Below are positions 12,676 through 24,500 of a stretch of DNA of 64,000 bases, one piece after another (position 1 is the first letter of the stretch; every line of letters begins with the position of its first letter). The DNA lies in the NCBI RefSeq assembly GCF_041381155.1, contig NC_091134.1, positions 58,249,467-58,313,466 on the forward strand, in the 5' to 3' direction. The stretch is from Argopecten irradians (lineage: Eukaryota > Mollusca > Bivalvia > Pectinida > Pectinidae). Under the pieces are notes generated by a model. It worked only from the letters and a program-made list of their open reading frames with translations. It was not told the origin of the DNA and did not search any database. A program made the translations under genes and the position numbers.

Positions 12676-14115
12676 TATTTTGACCTGATTTGAAAGCCTC
12701 ATATTTCAGTGCTAGGTTCAATGCCTCATCTACATTCTCTCCACTACTTTGACATACTGCCCATTCCATATATTGGTCATTTAAAGCATTTCTAAAATGT
12801 TTGTATCCCAGACTATCTCTGACCTCAGATGGTGCTGTATGGTATCCCAATCTAACTAGTCGTTTTACCTCTTGGGCCAAAGCTACTAATGGTTCATGCT
12901 TTTTCCGTACTCTGGCCTCCACCTGTGCTTTGTACATCTCGCATTGGTTCTTGGGTTCAAACTTAGCTGTAAGTAATGGTACAAGCCTGTCAAAATCAGC
13001 TAAGTGCTCCTCCTTAAGGTCCCCTGGTATGCTTCGAGCAAATCCTGTCATACATGAAGCTAGTCTTAAGGCTTTAACCTCTGTGGACCACTGATTTATA
13101 GTTGACACTAAATTGAAATGTGCTAGATATTCTGTCCAACTGGTTTTACCATCATAGGTGTCTGGTTTTGATAATGTTGGCCTGGCCACTGTGGTATTAT
13201 GGTTATCTTGACCTTTGTTTCTGATTGGGCTCATTGGTTTCTCTCCCCTGAGAGCTATACAATCATCCCTAATAGGTTCTATAGGGTTACCATCCCATTC
13301 ATCCATCTCTGACTCTTGGTACGTGTACCTACTGTTTCTCACTGGTCTGTCATAGGAGTGATTAGCCTGTGTATGACTAACAAACTCTGGTCTCGAGTCA
13401 TATTCATAACCCTGGTTATCATTCTGATCTTCCTGTGAAGTGTAGATTGGTCTCTGACATGGTGATGGGGGTTCCCTTACATCATTTTCTACATGGTTTG
13501 ACTGCTGACTTTCCTCTTGGTTTCTCAGGTCCCTGTGTCTTACCTGGTCATGTTGATTTTCTTTCTCAGGGCTCCTTTCTTCTTGTTGACTTGGTCTGTT
13601 TCCTTATTGATACTCCCGTTACTCGAGATCAATGGTGTACCGGTATTATTTGATGTGTCTGATCTATTGGTCAAAGTCTCTAACTTTTCTAAAACTATGG
13701 ACATGGTGTTTGCCATAGTCTGTTCTACAGTCTTTCCTATATCTTTAGTAAGGTTCTGACCTTTCTGGTCTACAGTCTTTATGATGTTCCCTTCTATGGT
13801 CTTTTCAAGATTCATGGTTATGGTCCTTAATTGATCTAAGGTTACATATTTCTCCATGTGAGAACTATTTTATCTCTCAACCCTGGTTTCTGTACTATGG
13901 TTGCCAGGTATACTCTCCTCCGACTCGTCCCTATATCTTACAGGTTTCCTTATAACCCTTCTATCTTCTCTAATCTCAATAACTTCCCCCTCACTATTTT
14001 CCATTTCCTCTACATTGTCTACATTGTCTTTTGGTTTCTGGCCTAAACTATTACTACTGTCCCTATTTCTCCTAAGGTCTGCCTCAGCCTTTTTCCTTCT
14101 TGAATTCCTAGACAT
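12662..14115 (-). pseudogene. Gag-like coding region of the LTR fossil (broken)
   Basis: The minus strand carries a Gag-type capsid region with motifs I associate with Ty3/gypsy elements of molluscs: a YDGKTSWTEYLAHFN segment, then a helical stretch with LTAKFEP and QVEARVRKKHEPLVALAQ, and an LALKYEAF tail. A charged, basic N-terminal part precedes it. No protease, reverse transcriptase or integrase was recognised in the interior. The region is broken (about two breaks) and is treated as a fossil. Confidence 0.7.
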
Positions 14116-14254
14116 ACTGACTTAAAATTTGCAAAGTAAAATATATTTAAAACTGGTAAAATATTACTGAGTGATATTACTTATTTATAACTTTCTAACT
14201 AGTTCTCACTTGGTTCCCACTGGTTTCTGAAAGGATCCCACCGCTGCCACCAAA

Positions 14255-16167
14255 TGTAACGTGATCAGGTCTATCTTTCGATAGACTTCACCAAGTGAGA
14301 TATCTGGTCTTGGTAACAGACCACTGGTCAGTGTCACTGGTCTACTCCTGGTACACGGAGTATAGATTTATTCAGCCTTTGGTCACAAGGCCCTCAAGGT
14401 TTTGTAATTGTTTTAGTACCACTCAGTAATATAACAAATGCCAGATAAACAGTTAATTATAATTTATTAATAAGTACATATAGATAAACAGAGTATGAGT
14501 TCGTGATACACTTTTGTCTACGACAGGCCACAATGTTCTCTCTCACGTAATACTCACTACAATGTAGTTTCTACTAGATATACACCTCCAATAATATACT
14601 TAATTAGTTAGATAATGATAATAACTCTCTTACATGACGTGCACTATCTTTCTAGCCTCAATCAATGTTCCTGGTAGCGAATGTAAACAATACGTAATTC
14701 AGGGGAAACCCCTACTATAAATAACCTACCGTACCGGTATAAATATATTACATAACAAGCATTGTTCCTTAGGAGAAATAGAGAGTGAGTCACGCCCGAA
14801 CCTGGTCAACGGTTCCGAGCCCTTAATAATCCTGCTACTCTCATCGGCTGCTGGGTCGTGACTGGCGTTTCAATACAAATGTCCCGAAAGCTACGGGACA
14901 TGTCCCGAAATATCCACGTGCCGGGACCGTCATCTGATTGGCTACTAATGATGCAATGGCGACATCCAGTAGTGACATGCGCAGAGGACACTACCGGCGA
15001 AAAGCATGTTGTCAACAATCAGTATTGATACCAGTTGATTAAAATGACTAACAACGACAATATATTACGACTCACAAAAGCAACACATGCAGCGATGATT
15101 CACAAACGATCTACTAGATTGAGGTATTACACAATTTCCTACTGACAACAATTATTTACAATATATCGACTCATAATTCGTACTTGTATTACTCGTCTGT
15201 CACACGTCAAACTTACTCAAACAACGTAACACACTCTCGATTCTCGCACAGTTTTATATACAGAAGATATCGTGTAATGTGAATAACACGTATGTGGTAT
15301 AGCGTGAACCACCTAACGTTACAACAACATGTGTTTAGTATTTGAATAGTTATAAATTCACTTGACGAGAAATTGTTTGTTCTCTGTATCACTTTCATAA
15401 TTTCTTGTCACTAGCTCCTATATTGTGTGTCATTTCTGCCAATGCGACAACGCGACAAATGTAACCTGTGAATGTGACAAAACGACAAGGCGACAAAATC
15501 TCACGCCAATATTACGGAAATAATATGTCCCATTTTGTTGCCTGAGTGTGTCGCGACAGGGAGTGGGACGACTGGTTCGCCCGTTGTCAGTATAATGTGA
15601 CCGGGTGGGGTGTGTTGCTTGGTGTCTTCGGCGGCATGTTTCATTGATATAGCACTATAAAATGGGCAACAGTTCCACTATAAAAGAAGACACAACATGA
15701 ATATACCGCAGTCTCCCAATACCCAGCACAACATACACGCAACACACCGCATACATGAGAGGCCGTCCTTACATGACCATAGCTGTTAATAGGACGTTTA
15801 GCAATAAAACAAGCAAACAAGTGTCGCGTTGACAAGGCTGACCCTAAAAATAATAACACTTGATGGAACCAACTTCAGATTGTTTGAAACAGATTTAGTT
15901 TAGCTTTATGTAAAATGTGAGATCTGGTAATAGATATGGGTTGAAATTGGTAAGGTTTGCGGACTGAACAACGTTCGACGGATGACGCACTTCATTTAAA
16001 ATCCCAATATGGGTACATGTTACGTTACGAATATAGGCCTATATTAACTTGGTTAGGAAAAAATGCAAAGAATCCGTGTTCAATAAAGAGAAAAAAAAAT
16101 ACAAAACCTTTATTCAGAAATCAATCACGGAAAAGCGAAAATGTTTCAAAATTCGAAATGGGATCCA

Positions 16168-16203
<36 letters not shown>

Positions 16204-17769
16204 CCCCCCCCCGCACCTACCTCAACCATCAAGCACATCCCTTATTCCTTAATATATATGTATGTTTATATAAGTTTAATAATCAACATTTTCATCTCAC
16301 TCTTAATGTGCTGTAACAACACATCCTCAATTAAAATCGAAATCTGGGTTACCGTATTTTCATCTAAAATAACTCCGCTAGGTACGTACACGGGACCACT
16401 ATAAGGTGACCTAAGAATATCATATCTAGTGATTTGTTAAAAAAAAACTATGCTTAATAACGTCTTTACTCTTTATTTCTTTCCAACGAAATGGGTGTTG
16501 CCAAATTAGTAATGCTATTACATATATGTCGATATAGAATGTCATTGCTATAACATGAAGATCAGTCGAACAATTAAGGGAGCTATAACTAAAACTCAGA
16601 AAAGAAAGTAATCTGTAAATTAGCGTTTTGAATAAGTTTCCGATGTTATATAAACATTAATGTTTAATAGCAAAACGCAAAACGTTAGCACTAGTTTAAT
16701 ATAATGTATGCATGTAGTAACTAATATTCACGGTGGTTTTAATTTCACTAAATTCGGTGATCCATCCAAATTCGCGAAATTTATTTTACTTCGAAAAAAA
16801 TTAACAAAATCATGGTTTCACATGCATATTGTAGCCTGTCTTATGAAAGACACTTTCAGATGTGATATAGATGATTCGCAAAGATAAGTCCCCGCAAAAT
16901 ATGTTCCAAACTGTAAATCGTGAAACTTTACATGCACCCGCGAAATTTAACTATACACAGTATATAAACATGTTCGTGCATTTAATTTGAACCGTTTTGG
17001 AGTAATAATAAACTGTAATTTGTTATTTTTGTTTTCATAGTAACAGATAAAATACCAAAAATAGAGGTTCCGGAGAGCAAAAGGTACAACAATGACACTA
17101 GCCTAACATATACACAAAGTTTCGTGGAAATAAATTGAACGGTTTCGGAGTAAGGTAACTTTAAAATTGTGTCATCACATATATGCAATTTCCAGCTTGC
17201 CTCATGTCGGTGCAGGGACAGCACATAGACTGGTTACCGCCTCAGTTACCTCCCTTGCGTACGCTTCACTGAGGGTCCCTAGTGAGCGGAGCGCAGCCTG
17301 GCGGAGAATAGAGAACTAAGGGAAGGGAACCAGTCTAGGACAGCACACATACATTGATGACGTCGTTAACAATGCATAACGTGACGTCAAAATTCGTTAA
17401 AAAGCAGATCGGCCCAGATCGGCCCTGTGGCAGTCAACGTAAAAGTCAGATAGGCCCAAATCGGCCCTGTGGCAGCCTAAGGGTTAATATCCCATGAAAA
17501 GTTACATAATATAAGACCACGATCGAGAGCAAGGACGTCTCCTTGCAGGCGGTGTATGGGATTTGCAAATTATTTAGTCTAGATGAAATAAATGATTATT
17601 CTAATTACTGGTTTATGTAAATAATGAATGTACTTGCAATATTTCCAACGTTGGACATTTTTATTTTGCTATAATTAATATCGATGCTGCTATCGTTTGT
17701 GCGAGGAGATGAGATGAGGAGGTTTTGTCGAGTCATCTCAGTTTTCCTTGTTGACACCAAAATAAAACT
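14255..17769 (-). repeat. Right LTR (5' LTR of the minus-strand element)
   Basis: Partner of the left LTR, 3515 bp, starting TGTAACG beside the PBS-like stretch. It carries the 112-bp MITE at 17226-17337 and the A/C tract at 16169-16212, but lacks the TTAA-flanked MITE. From about 15600 onward it is nearly identical to the other LTR. Confidence 0.8.
17226..17337. mobile_element. Small TIR transposon (MITE), 112 bp, inside the right LTR
   Basis: It has the same element, orientation and flanking GGACAGCACA duplication as at 11707-11818. Its presence in both LTRs at the same point means it was inserted in the parent element and copied into both LTRs by reverse transcription. Confidence 0.8.
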
Positions 17770-18291
17770 TGTATTATAAGACAGTTACCGTGTATTCTGT
17801 TTATCCTGCAACTTTTTCATTATACATAGAGAACATGGTATTCAAAACGAAAGCAAATTGCCTGTTATTTACAAGATTTCGCTCAAATATGTTAGCGACG
17901 TCATTCCGGTGATTGTGACGTCTCTGTTTGGCGAGACTGACTGCCGTTTCATTCACTCCTACTAAAAGTGACGTCACTGGAATGTTCGGGATCAAGTTAT
18001 CAAATTTAGAAATTGAATCAAACGAAAGAATTAAACATTTATTCACTGACATCGTAATATTTTCCTATTGCAACTATTACAGGAAATTCTTATCATCCGG
18101 TATCGAGCTTTGTGCCCGACCTAAGTTGTTTCAGACTTAGATCTGAAAATGCATTGTTTCTTGATATTGTTCCGCTTCTTTTGTTGACTTTAAATTCGTA
18201 AAATGAACTGCGAAGGGCGTCAGAACGCTTGTTTTCAACGTGAATAAACACCGTAGTGATAAAGACCTTCCAAGTATATCAACAGTGAATA
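17770..18291. other. Unassigned sequence
   Basis: Flank to the right of the LTR element. Two overlapping frames on opposite strands (17801-18052 minus, 17928-18140 plus) have no recognised motif. I see no supported gene. Confidence 0.5.
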
Positions 18292-18300
18292 TTTGCATCA

Positions 18301-18402
18301 TAGACTGGTTCCCTTCCCTTAGTTCTCTACTCTCCGCCAGGCTGCGCTCCGCTCACTAGTGAAGCGTACGCAACGGAGGTAATTGAGTCGGGAACCAGTC
18401 TA
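18301..18402. mobile_element. Small TIR transposon (MITE), 102 bp, with target duplication
   Basis: Perfect 13-bp inverted ends TAGACTGGTTCCC / GGGAACCAGTCTA. TTTGCATCA flanks it on both sides (18292-18300 and 18403-18411), a 9-bp (possibly 10-bp) target duplication that points to a Mutator-like or similar source. It is the same family as the copies nested in the LTRs, in the opposite orientation. Confidence 0.85.
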
Positions 18403-18583
18403 TTTGCATCAGGGAAATAGGGATATAAAAAGTCGATTTTCTCTAAAAGTAAGTAAGTCACACTACATTAATTTTGCTGGAACACTTAAAAAATCGTACT
18501 GATTTCAGAACAATTGGAATCTTACAGTATTTTTATTATTATTATATAATGTAAGTTAATTATGCCAATAGACCACACTGCTA

Positions 18584-21500
18584 CTTCTTACCGTCGTTAC
18601 ATACTTTTACTACCTACTCTTTCCTTCTTACCGTCGTTACATACTTTTACCACCTGCTGTTTCCTTCTTACCGTCGTTAATACTTTTAACACCTACTCTT
18701 TCCTTCTTACCGTCGTTAATACTTTTACCACCTGCTGTTTCCTTCTTACCGTCGTTAATTCTTTTAACACCTACTCTTTCCTTCTTACCGTCGTTACATA
18801 CTTTTACCACCTGCTGTTTCCTTCTTACCGTCGTTAATTCTTTTACCACCTACTTTCCTTCTTACCGTCGTTACATACTTTTACCACCTACTCTTTCCTT
18901 CTTACCGCCGTTACTTACTACTTTTACCACCTACTCTTTCCTTCTTACCGTCGTTACATACTTTTACCACCTACTCTTTCCTTCTTACCGCCGTTACATA
19001 CTTTTACCCCTTCTCTTCCTTGTTACCGTCGTTACATACTTTTACCACCTACTCTTTCCTTCTTACCGTCGTTACATACTTTTACACCTACTCTTTCCTT
19101 CTTACCGTCGTTACATACTTTTACCACCTACTCTTTCCTTCTTACCGTCGTTACATACTTTTACCACCTACTCTTTCCTTCTTACCGTCGTTACATACTT
19201 TTACCACCTACTCTTTCCTTCTTACCGTCGTTTACATACTTTTACCACCTACTCTTTCCTTCTTACCGTCGTTAATACTTTTACCACCTCTCTTTCCTTC
19301 TTACCGTCGTTACATACTTTTACCACCTACTCTTTCCTTCTTACCGTCGTTACATACTTTTACCGCCTACTCTTTCCTTCTTACCGTCGTTACATACTTT
19401 TACCACCTACTCTTTCCTTCTTACCGTCGTTACATACTTTTACCACCTACTCTTTCCTTCTTACCGTCGTTACATACTTTTACCGCCTACTCTTTCCTTC
19501 TTACCGTCGTTACATACTTTTACCACCTACTCTTTCCTTCTTACCGTCGTTACATACTTTTACCACCTACTCTTTCCTTCTTACCGTCGTTACATACTTT
19601 TACCACCTACTCTTTCCTTCTTACCGCCGTTACATACTTTTACCGCCTCTCTATCCTTCTTACCGTCGTTACATACTTTTACCACCTACTCTTTCCTTCT
19701 TACCGTCGTTACATACTTTTACCACCTACTCTTTCCTTCTTACCGTCGTTACATACTTTTACCACCTACTCTATTTCCTTTTACCCGCCGTTACATACTT
19801 TTACCACCTACTCTTTCCTTCTTACCGTCGTTACATACTTTTACCACCTACTCTTTCCTTCTTACCGTCGTTACATACTTTTACCACCTACTCTTTCCTT
19901 CTTACCGTCGTTACATACTTTTACCACCTACTCTTTCCTTCTTACCGTCGTTACATACTTTTACCACCTACTCTTTCCTTCTTACCGTCGTTACATACTT
20001 TTACCACCTACTCTTTCCTTCTTACCGTCGTTACATACTTTTACCACCTACTCTTTCCTTCTTACCGTCGTTACATACTTTTACCACCTACTCTTTCCTT
20101 CTTACCGTCGTTACATACTTTTACCACCTACTCTTTCCTTCTTACCGTCGTTACATACTTTTACCACCTACTCTTTCCTTCTTACCGTCGTTACATACTT
20201 TTACCACCTACTCTTTCCTTCTTACCGTCGTTACATACTTTTACCACCTACTCTTTCCTTCTTACCGTCGTTACATACTTTTACCACCTACTCTTTCCTT
20301 CTTACCGTCGTTACATACTTTTACCACCTACTCTTTCCTTCTTACCGTCGTTACATACTTTTACCACCTACTCTTTCCTTCTTACCGTCGTTACATACTT
20401 TTACCACCTACTCTTTCCTTCTTACCGTCGTTACATACTTTTACCACCTACTCTTTCCTTCTTACCGTCGTTACATACTTTTACCACCTACTCTTTCCTT
20501 CTTACCGTCGTTACATACTTTTACCACCTACTCTTTCCTTCTTACCGTCGTTACATACTTTTACCACCTACTCTTTCCTTCTTACCGTCGTTACATACTT
20601 TTACCACCTACTCTTTCCTTCTTACCGTCGTTACATACTTTTACCACCTACTCTTTCCTTCTTACCGTCGTTACATACTTTTACCACCTACTCTTTCCTT
20701 CTTACCGTCGTTACATACTTTTACCACCTACTCTTTCCTTCTTACCGTCGTTACATACTTTTACCACCTACTCTTTCCTTCTTACCGTCGTTACATACTT
20801 TTACCACCTACTCTTTCCTTCTTACCGTCGTTACATACTTTTACCACCTACTCTTTCCTTCTTACCGTCGTTACATACTTTTACCACCTACTCTTTCCTT
20901 CTTACCGTCGTTACATACTTTTACCACCTACTCTTTCCTTCTTACCGTCGTTACATACTTTTACCACCTACTCTTTCCTTCTTACCGTCGTTACATACTT
21001 TTACCACCTACTCTTTCCTTCTTACCGTTGTTACATACTTTTAACACCTACTCTTTCCTTCTTACCGTCGTTACATACTTTTACCACCTTGTCTTTTCTT
21101 GTTACCGCCGTTAATACTTTTACCACCTACTCTTTCCTTCTTACCGTCGTTACATACTTTTACCACCTACTCTTTCCTTCTTACCGTCGTTACATACTTT
21201 TACCACCTACTCTTTCCTTCTTACCGTCGTTACATACTTTTACCACCTACTCTTTCCTTCTTACCGTCGTTACATACTTTTACCACCTACTCTTTCCTTC
21301 TTACCGTCGTTACATACTTTTACCACCTACTCTTTCCTTCTTACCGTCGTTACATACTTTTACCACCTACTCTTTCCTTCTTACCGTCGTTACATACTTT
21401 TACCACCTACTCTTTCCTTCTTACCGTCGTTACATACTTTTACCACCTACTCTTTCCTTCTTACCGCCGTTACATACTTTTACCACCTACCTCTTTCCTT

Positions 21501-24500
21501 TTACCGTCGTTACATACTTTTACCACCTACTCTTTCCTTCTTACCGTCGTTACATACTTTTACCACCTACTCTTTCCTTCTTACCGTCGTTACATACTTT
21601 TACCACCTACTCTTTCCTTCTTACCGTCGTTACATACTTTTACCACCTACTCTTTCCTTCTTACCGTCGTTACATACTTTTACCACCTACTCTTTCCTTC
21701 TTACCGTCGTTACATACTTTTACCACCTACTCTTTCCTTCTTACCGTCGTTACATACTTTTACCACCTACTCTTTCCTTCTTACCGCCGTTACATACTTT
21801 TACCACCTACTCTTTCCTTCTTACCGCCGTTACATACTTTTACCGCCTTCTCTATCCTTGTTACCGTCGTTACATACTTTTACCACCTACTCTTTCCTTC
21901 TTACCGTCGTTACATACTTTTACCACCTACTCTTTCCTTCTTACCGTCGTTACATACTTTTACCACCTACTCTTTCCTTCTTACCGTCGTTACATACTTT
22001 TACCACCTACTCTTTCCTTCTTACCGTCGTTACATACTTTTACCACCTTACTCTTTCCTTCTTACCGTCGTTACATACTTTTACCACCTACTCTTTCCTT
22101 CTTACCGTCGTTACATACTTTTACCACCTACTCTTTCCTTCTTACCGTCGTTACATACTTTTACCACCTCTCTTTTCCTTCTTACCGCGTTACATACTTT
22201 TACCACCTACTCTTTCCTCTTTCCGTTTACTTTTACCACCGTCTCATCCTTTTACCGTCGTTACTACTTTACCACCTCCTTTCCTTCTTACCGTCGTTAC
22301 ATACTTTTACCACCTACTCTTTCCTTCTTACCGTCGTTACATACTTTTACCACCTACTCTTTCCTTCTTACCGTCGTTACATACTTTTACCACCTACTCT
22401 TTCCTTCTTACCGTCGTTACATACTTTTACCACCTACTCTTTCCTTCTTACCGTCGTTACATACTTTTACCACCTACTCTTTTCCTTCTTACCGTCGTTA
22501 CATACTTTTACCACCTACTCTTTCCTTCTTACCGTCGTTACATACTTTTACCACCTACTCTTTCCTTCTTACCGTCGTTACATACTTTTACCACTACTTT
22601 TCCTTCTTACCGTCGTTACATACTTTTACCACCTACTCTTTCCTTCTTACCGTCGTTACATACTTTTACCACCTACTCTTTCCTTCTTACCGTCGTTACA
22701 TACTTTTACCACCTACTCTTTCCTTCTTACCGTCGTTACATACTTTTACCACCTACTCTTTCCTTCTTACCGTCGTTACATACTTTTACCACCTACTCTT
22801 TCCTTCTTACCGTCGTTACATACTTTTACCCTACTCTTTCCTTCTTACCGTCGTTACATACTTTTACCACCTACTCTTTCCTTCTTACCGTCGTTACATA
22901 CTTTTACCACCTACTCTTTCCTTCTTACCGTCGTTACATACTTTTACCACCTGCTCTTTCCTTCTTACCGTCGTTACATACTTTTACCACCTACTCTTTC
23001 CTTCTTACCGTCGTTACATACTTTTACCACCTTACCGCGTTACTCTTTCCTTCTCTTCCTTTTACCGTCGTTACATACTTTTACCACCTACTCTTTCCTT
23101 CTTACCGTCGTTACATACTTTTACCACCTACTCTTCCTTCTTACCGTCGTTACATACTTTTACCACCTACTCTTTCCTTCTTACCGTCGTTACATACTTT
23201 TACCACCTACTCTTTCCTTCTTACCGTCGTTACATACTTTTACCACCTACTCTTTCCTTCTTCGTCGTTACATACTTTACCCTTACACCTACTCTTTCCG
23301 TTACTTACATACTTTTACCACCTACTCTTTCCTCTCTTACCGTCGTTACATACTTTTACCACCTACTCTTTCCTTCTTACCGTCGTTACATACTTTTACC
23401 ACCTACTCTTTCCTTCTTACCGTCGTTACATACTTTTACCACCTACTCTTTCCTTCTTACCGTCGTTACATACTTTTACCACCTACTCTTTCCTTCTTAC
23501 CGTCGTTACATACTTTTACCACCTACTCTTTCCTTCTTACCGTCGTTACATACTTTTACCACCTACTCTTTCCTTCTTACCGTCGTTACATACTTTTACC
23601 ACCTACTCTTTCCTTCTTACCGTCGTTACATACTTTTACCACCTACTCTTTCCTTCTTACCGTCGTTACATACTTTTACCACCTACTCTTTCCTTCTTAC
23701 CGTCGTTACATACTTTTACCACCTACTCTTTCCTTCTTACCGTCGTTACATACTTTTACCACCTACTCTTTCCTTCTTACCGTCGTTACATACTTTTACC
23801 ACCTACTCTTTCCTTCTTACCGTCGTTACATACTTTTACCACCTACTCTTTCCTTCTTACCGTCGTTACATACTTTTACCACCTACTCTTTCCTTCTTAC
23901 CGTCGTTACATACTTTTACCACCTACTCTTTCCTTCTTACCGTCGTTACATACTTTTACCACCTACTCTTTCCTTCTTACCGTCGTTACATACTTTTACC
24001 ACCTACTCTTTCCTTCTTACCGTCGTTACATACTTTTACCACCTATCTTTCCTTCTTACCGTCGTTACATACTTTTACCACCTACTCTTTCCTTCTTACC
24101 GTCGTTACATACTTTTACCACCTACTCTTTCCTTCTTACCGTCGTTACATACTTTTACCACCTACTCTTTCCTTCTTACCGTCGTTACATACTTTTACCA
24201 CCTACTCTTTCCTTTTTACCGTCGTTACATACTTTTACCACCTACTCTTTCCTTCTTACCGTCGTTACATACTTTTACCACCTACTCTTTCCTTCTTACC
24301 GTCGTTACATACTTTTACCACCTACTCTTTCCTTCTTACCGTCGTTACATACTTTTACCACCTACTCTTTCCTTCTTACCGTCGTTACATACTTTTACCA
24401 CCTACTCTTTCCTTCTTACCGTCGTTACATACTTTTACCACCTACTCTTTCCTTCTTACCGTCGTTACATACTTTTACCACTACTCTTTCCTTTTACCGT

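Larger units (their letters stand above)
8274..17769 (-). mobile_element. LTR retrotransposon fossil, Ty3-like Gag, very long LTRs
   Basis: Two direct repeats (8274-12252 and 14255-17769) flank about 2 kb that carries a minus-strand Gag-like coding region, so the element lies on the minus strand and its 5' LTR is the right-hand copy. Both repeats start TGTAACG on the plus strand. Next to the right LTR, on the element strand, lies TTTGGTGGCAGCGGTGGGAT, which sits and looks like a primer-binding site. I see no pol between the LTRs, so the copy is non-autonomous or reduced. The coding part is broken, with about two breaks. The two LTRs are nearly identical over their right ~2 kb, which suggests a fairly recent insertion. 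I found no clear target duplication, and the outer boundary at 17769 is set only by where the two repeats diverge. Confidence 0.75.

Noticed and set aside
17801-18140. Overlapping ORFs right of the LTR element
   Set aside because: Opposite-strand frames with no recognised family, splice context or paralogue.
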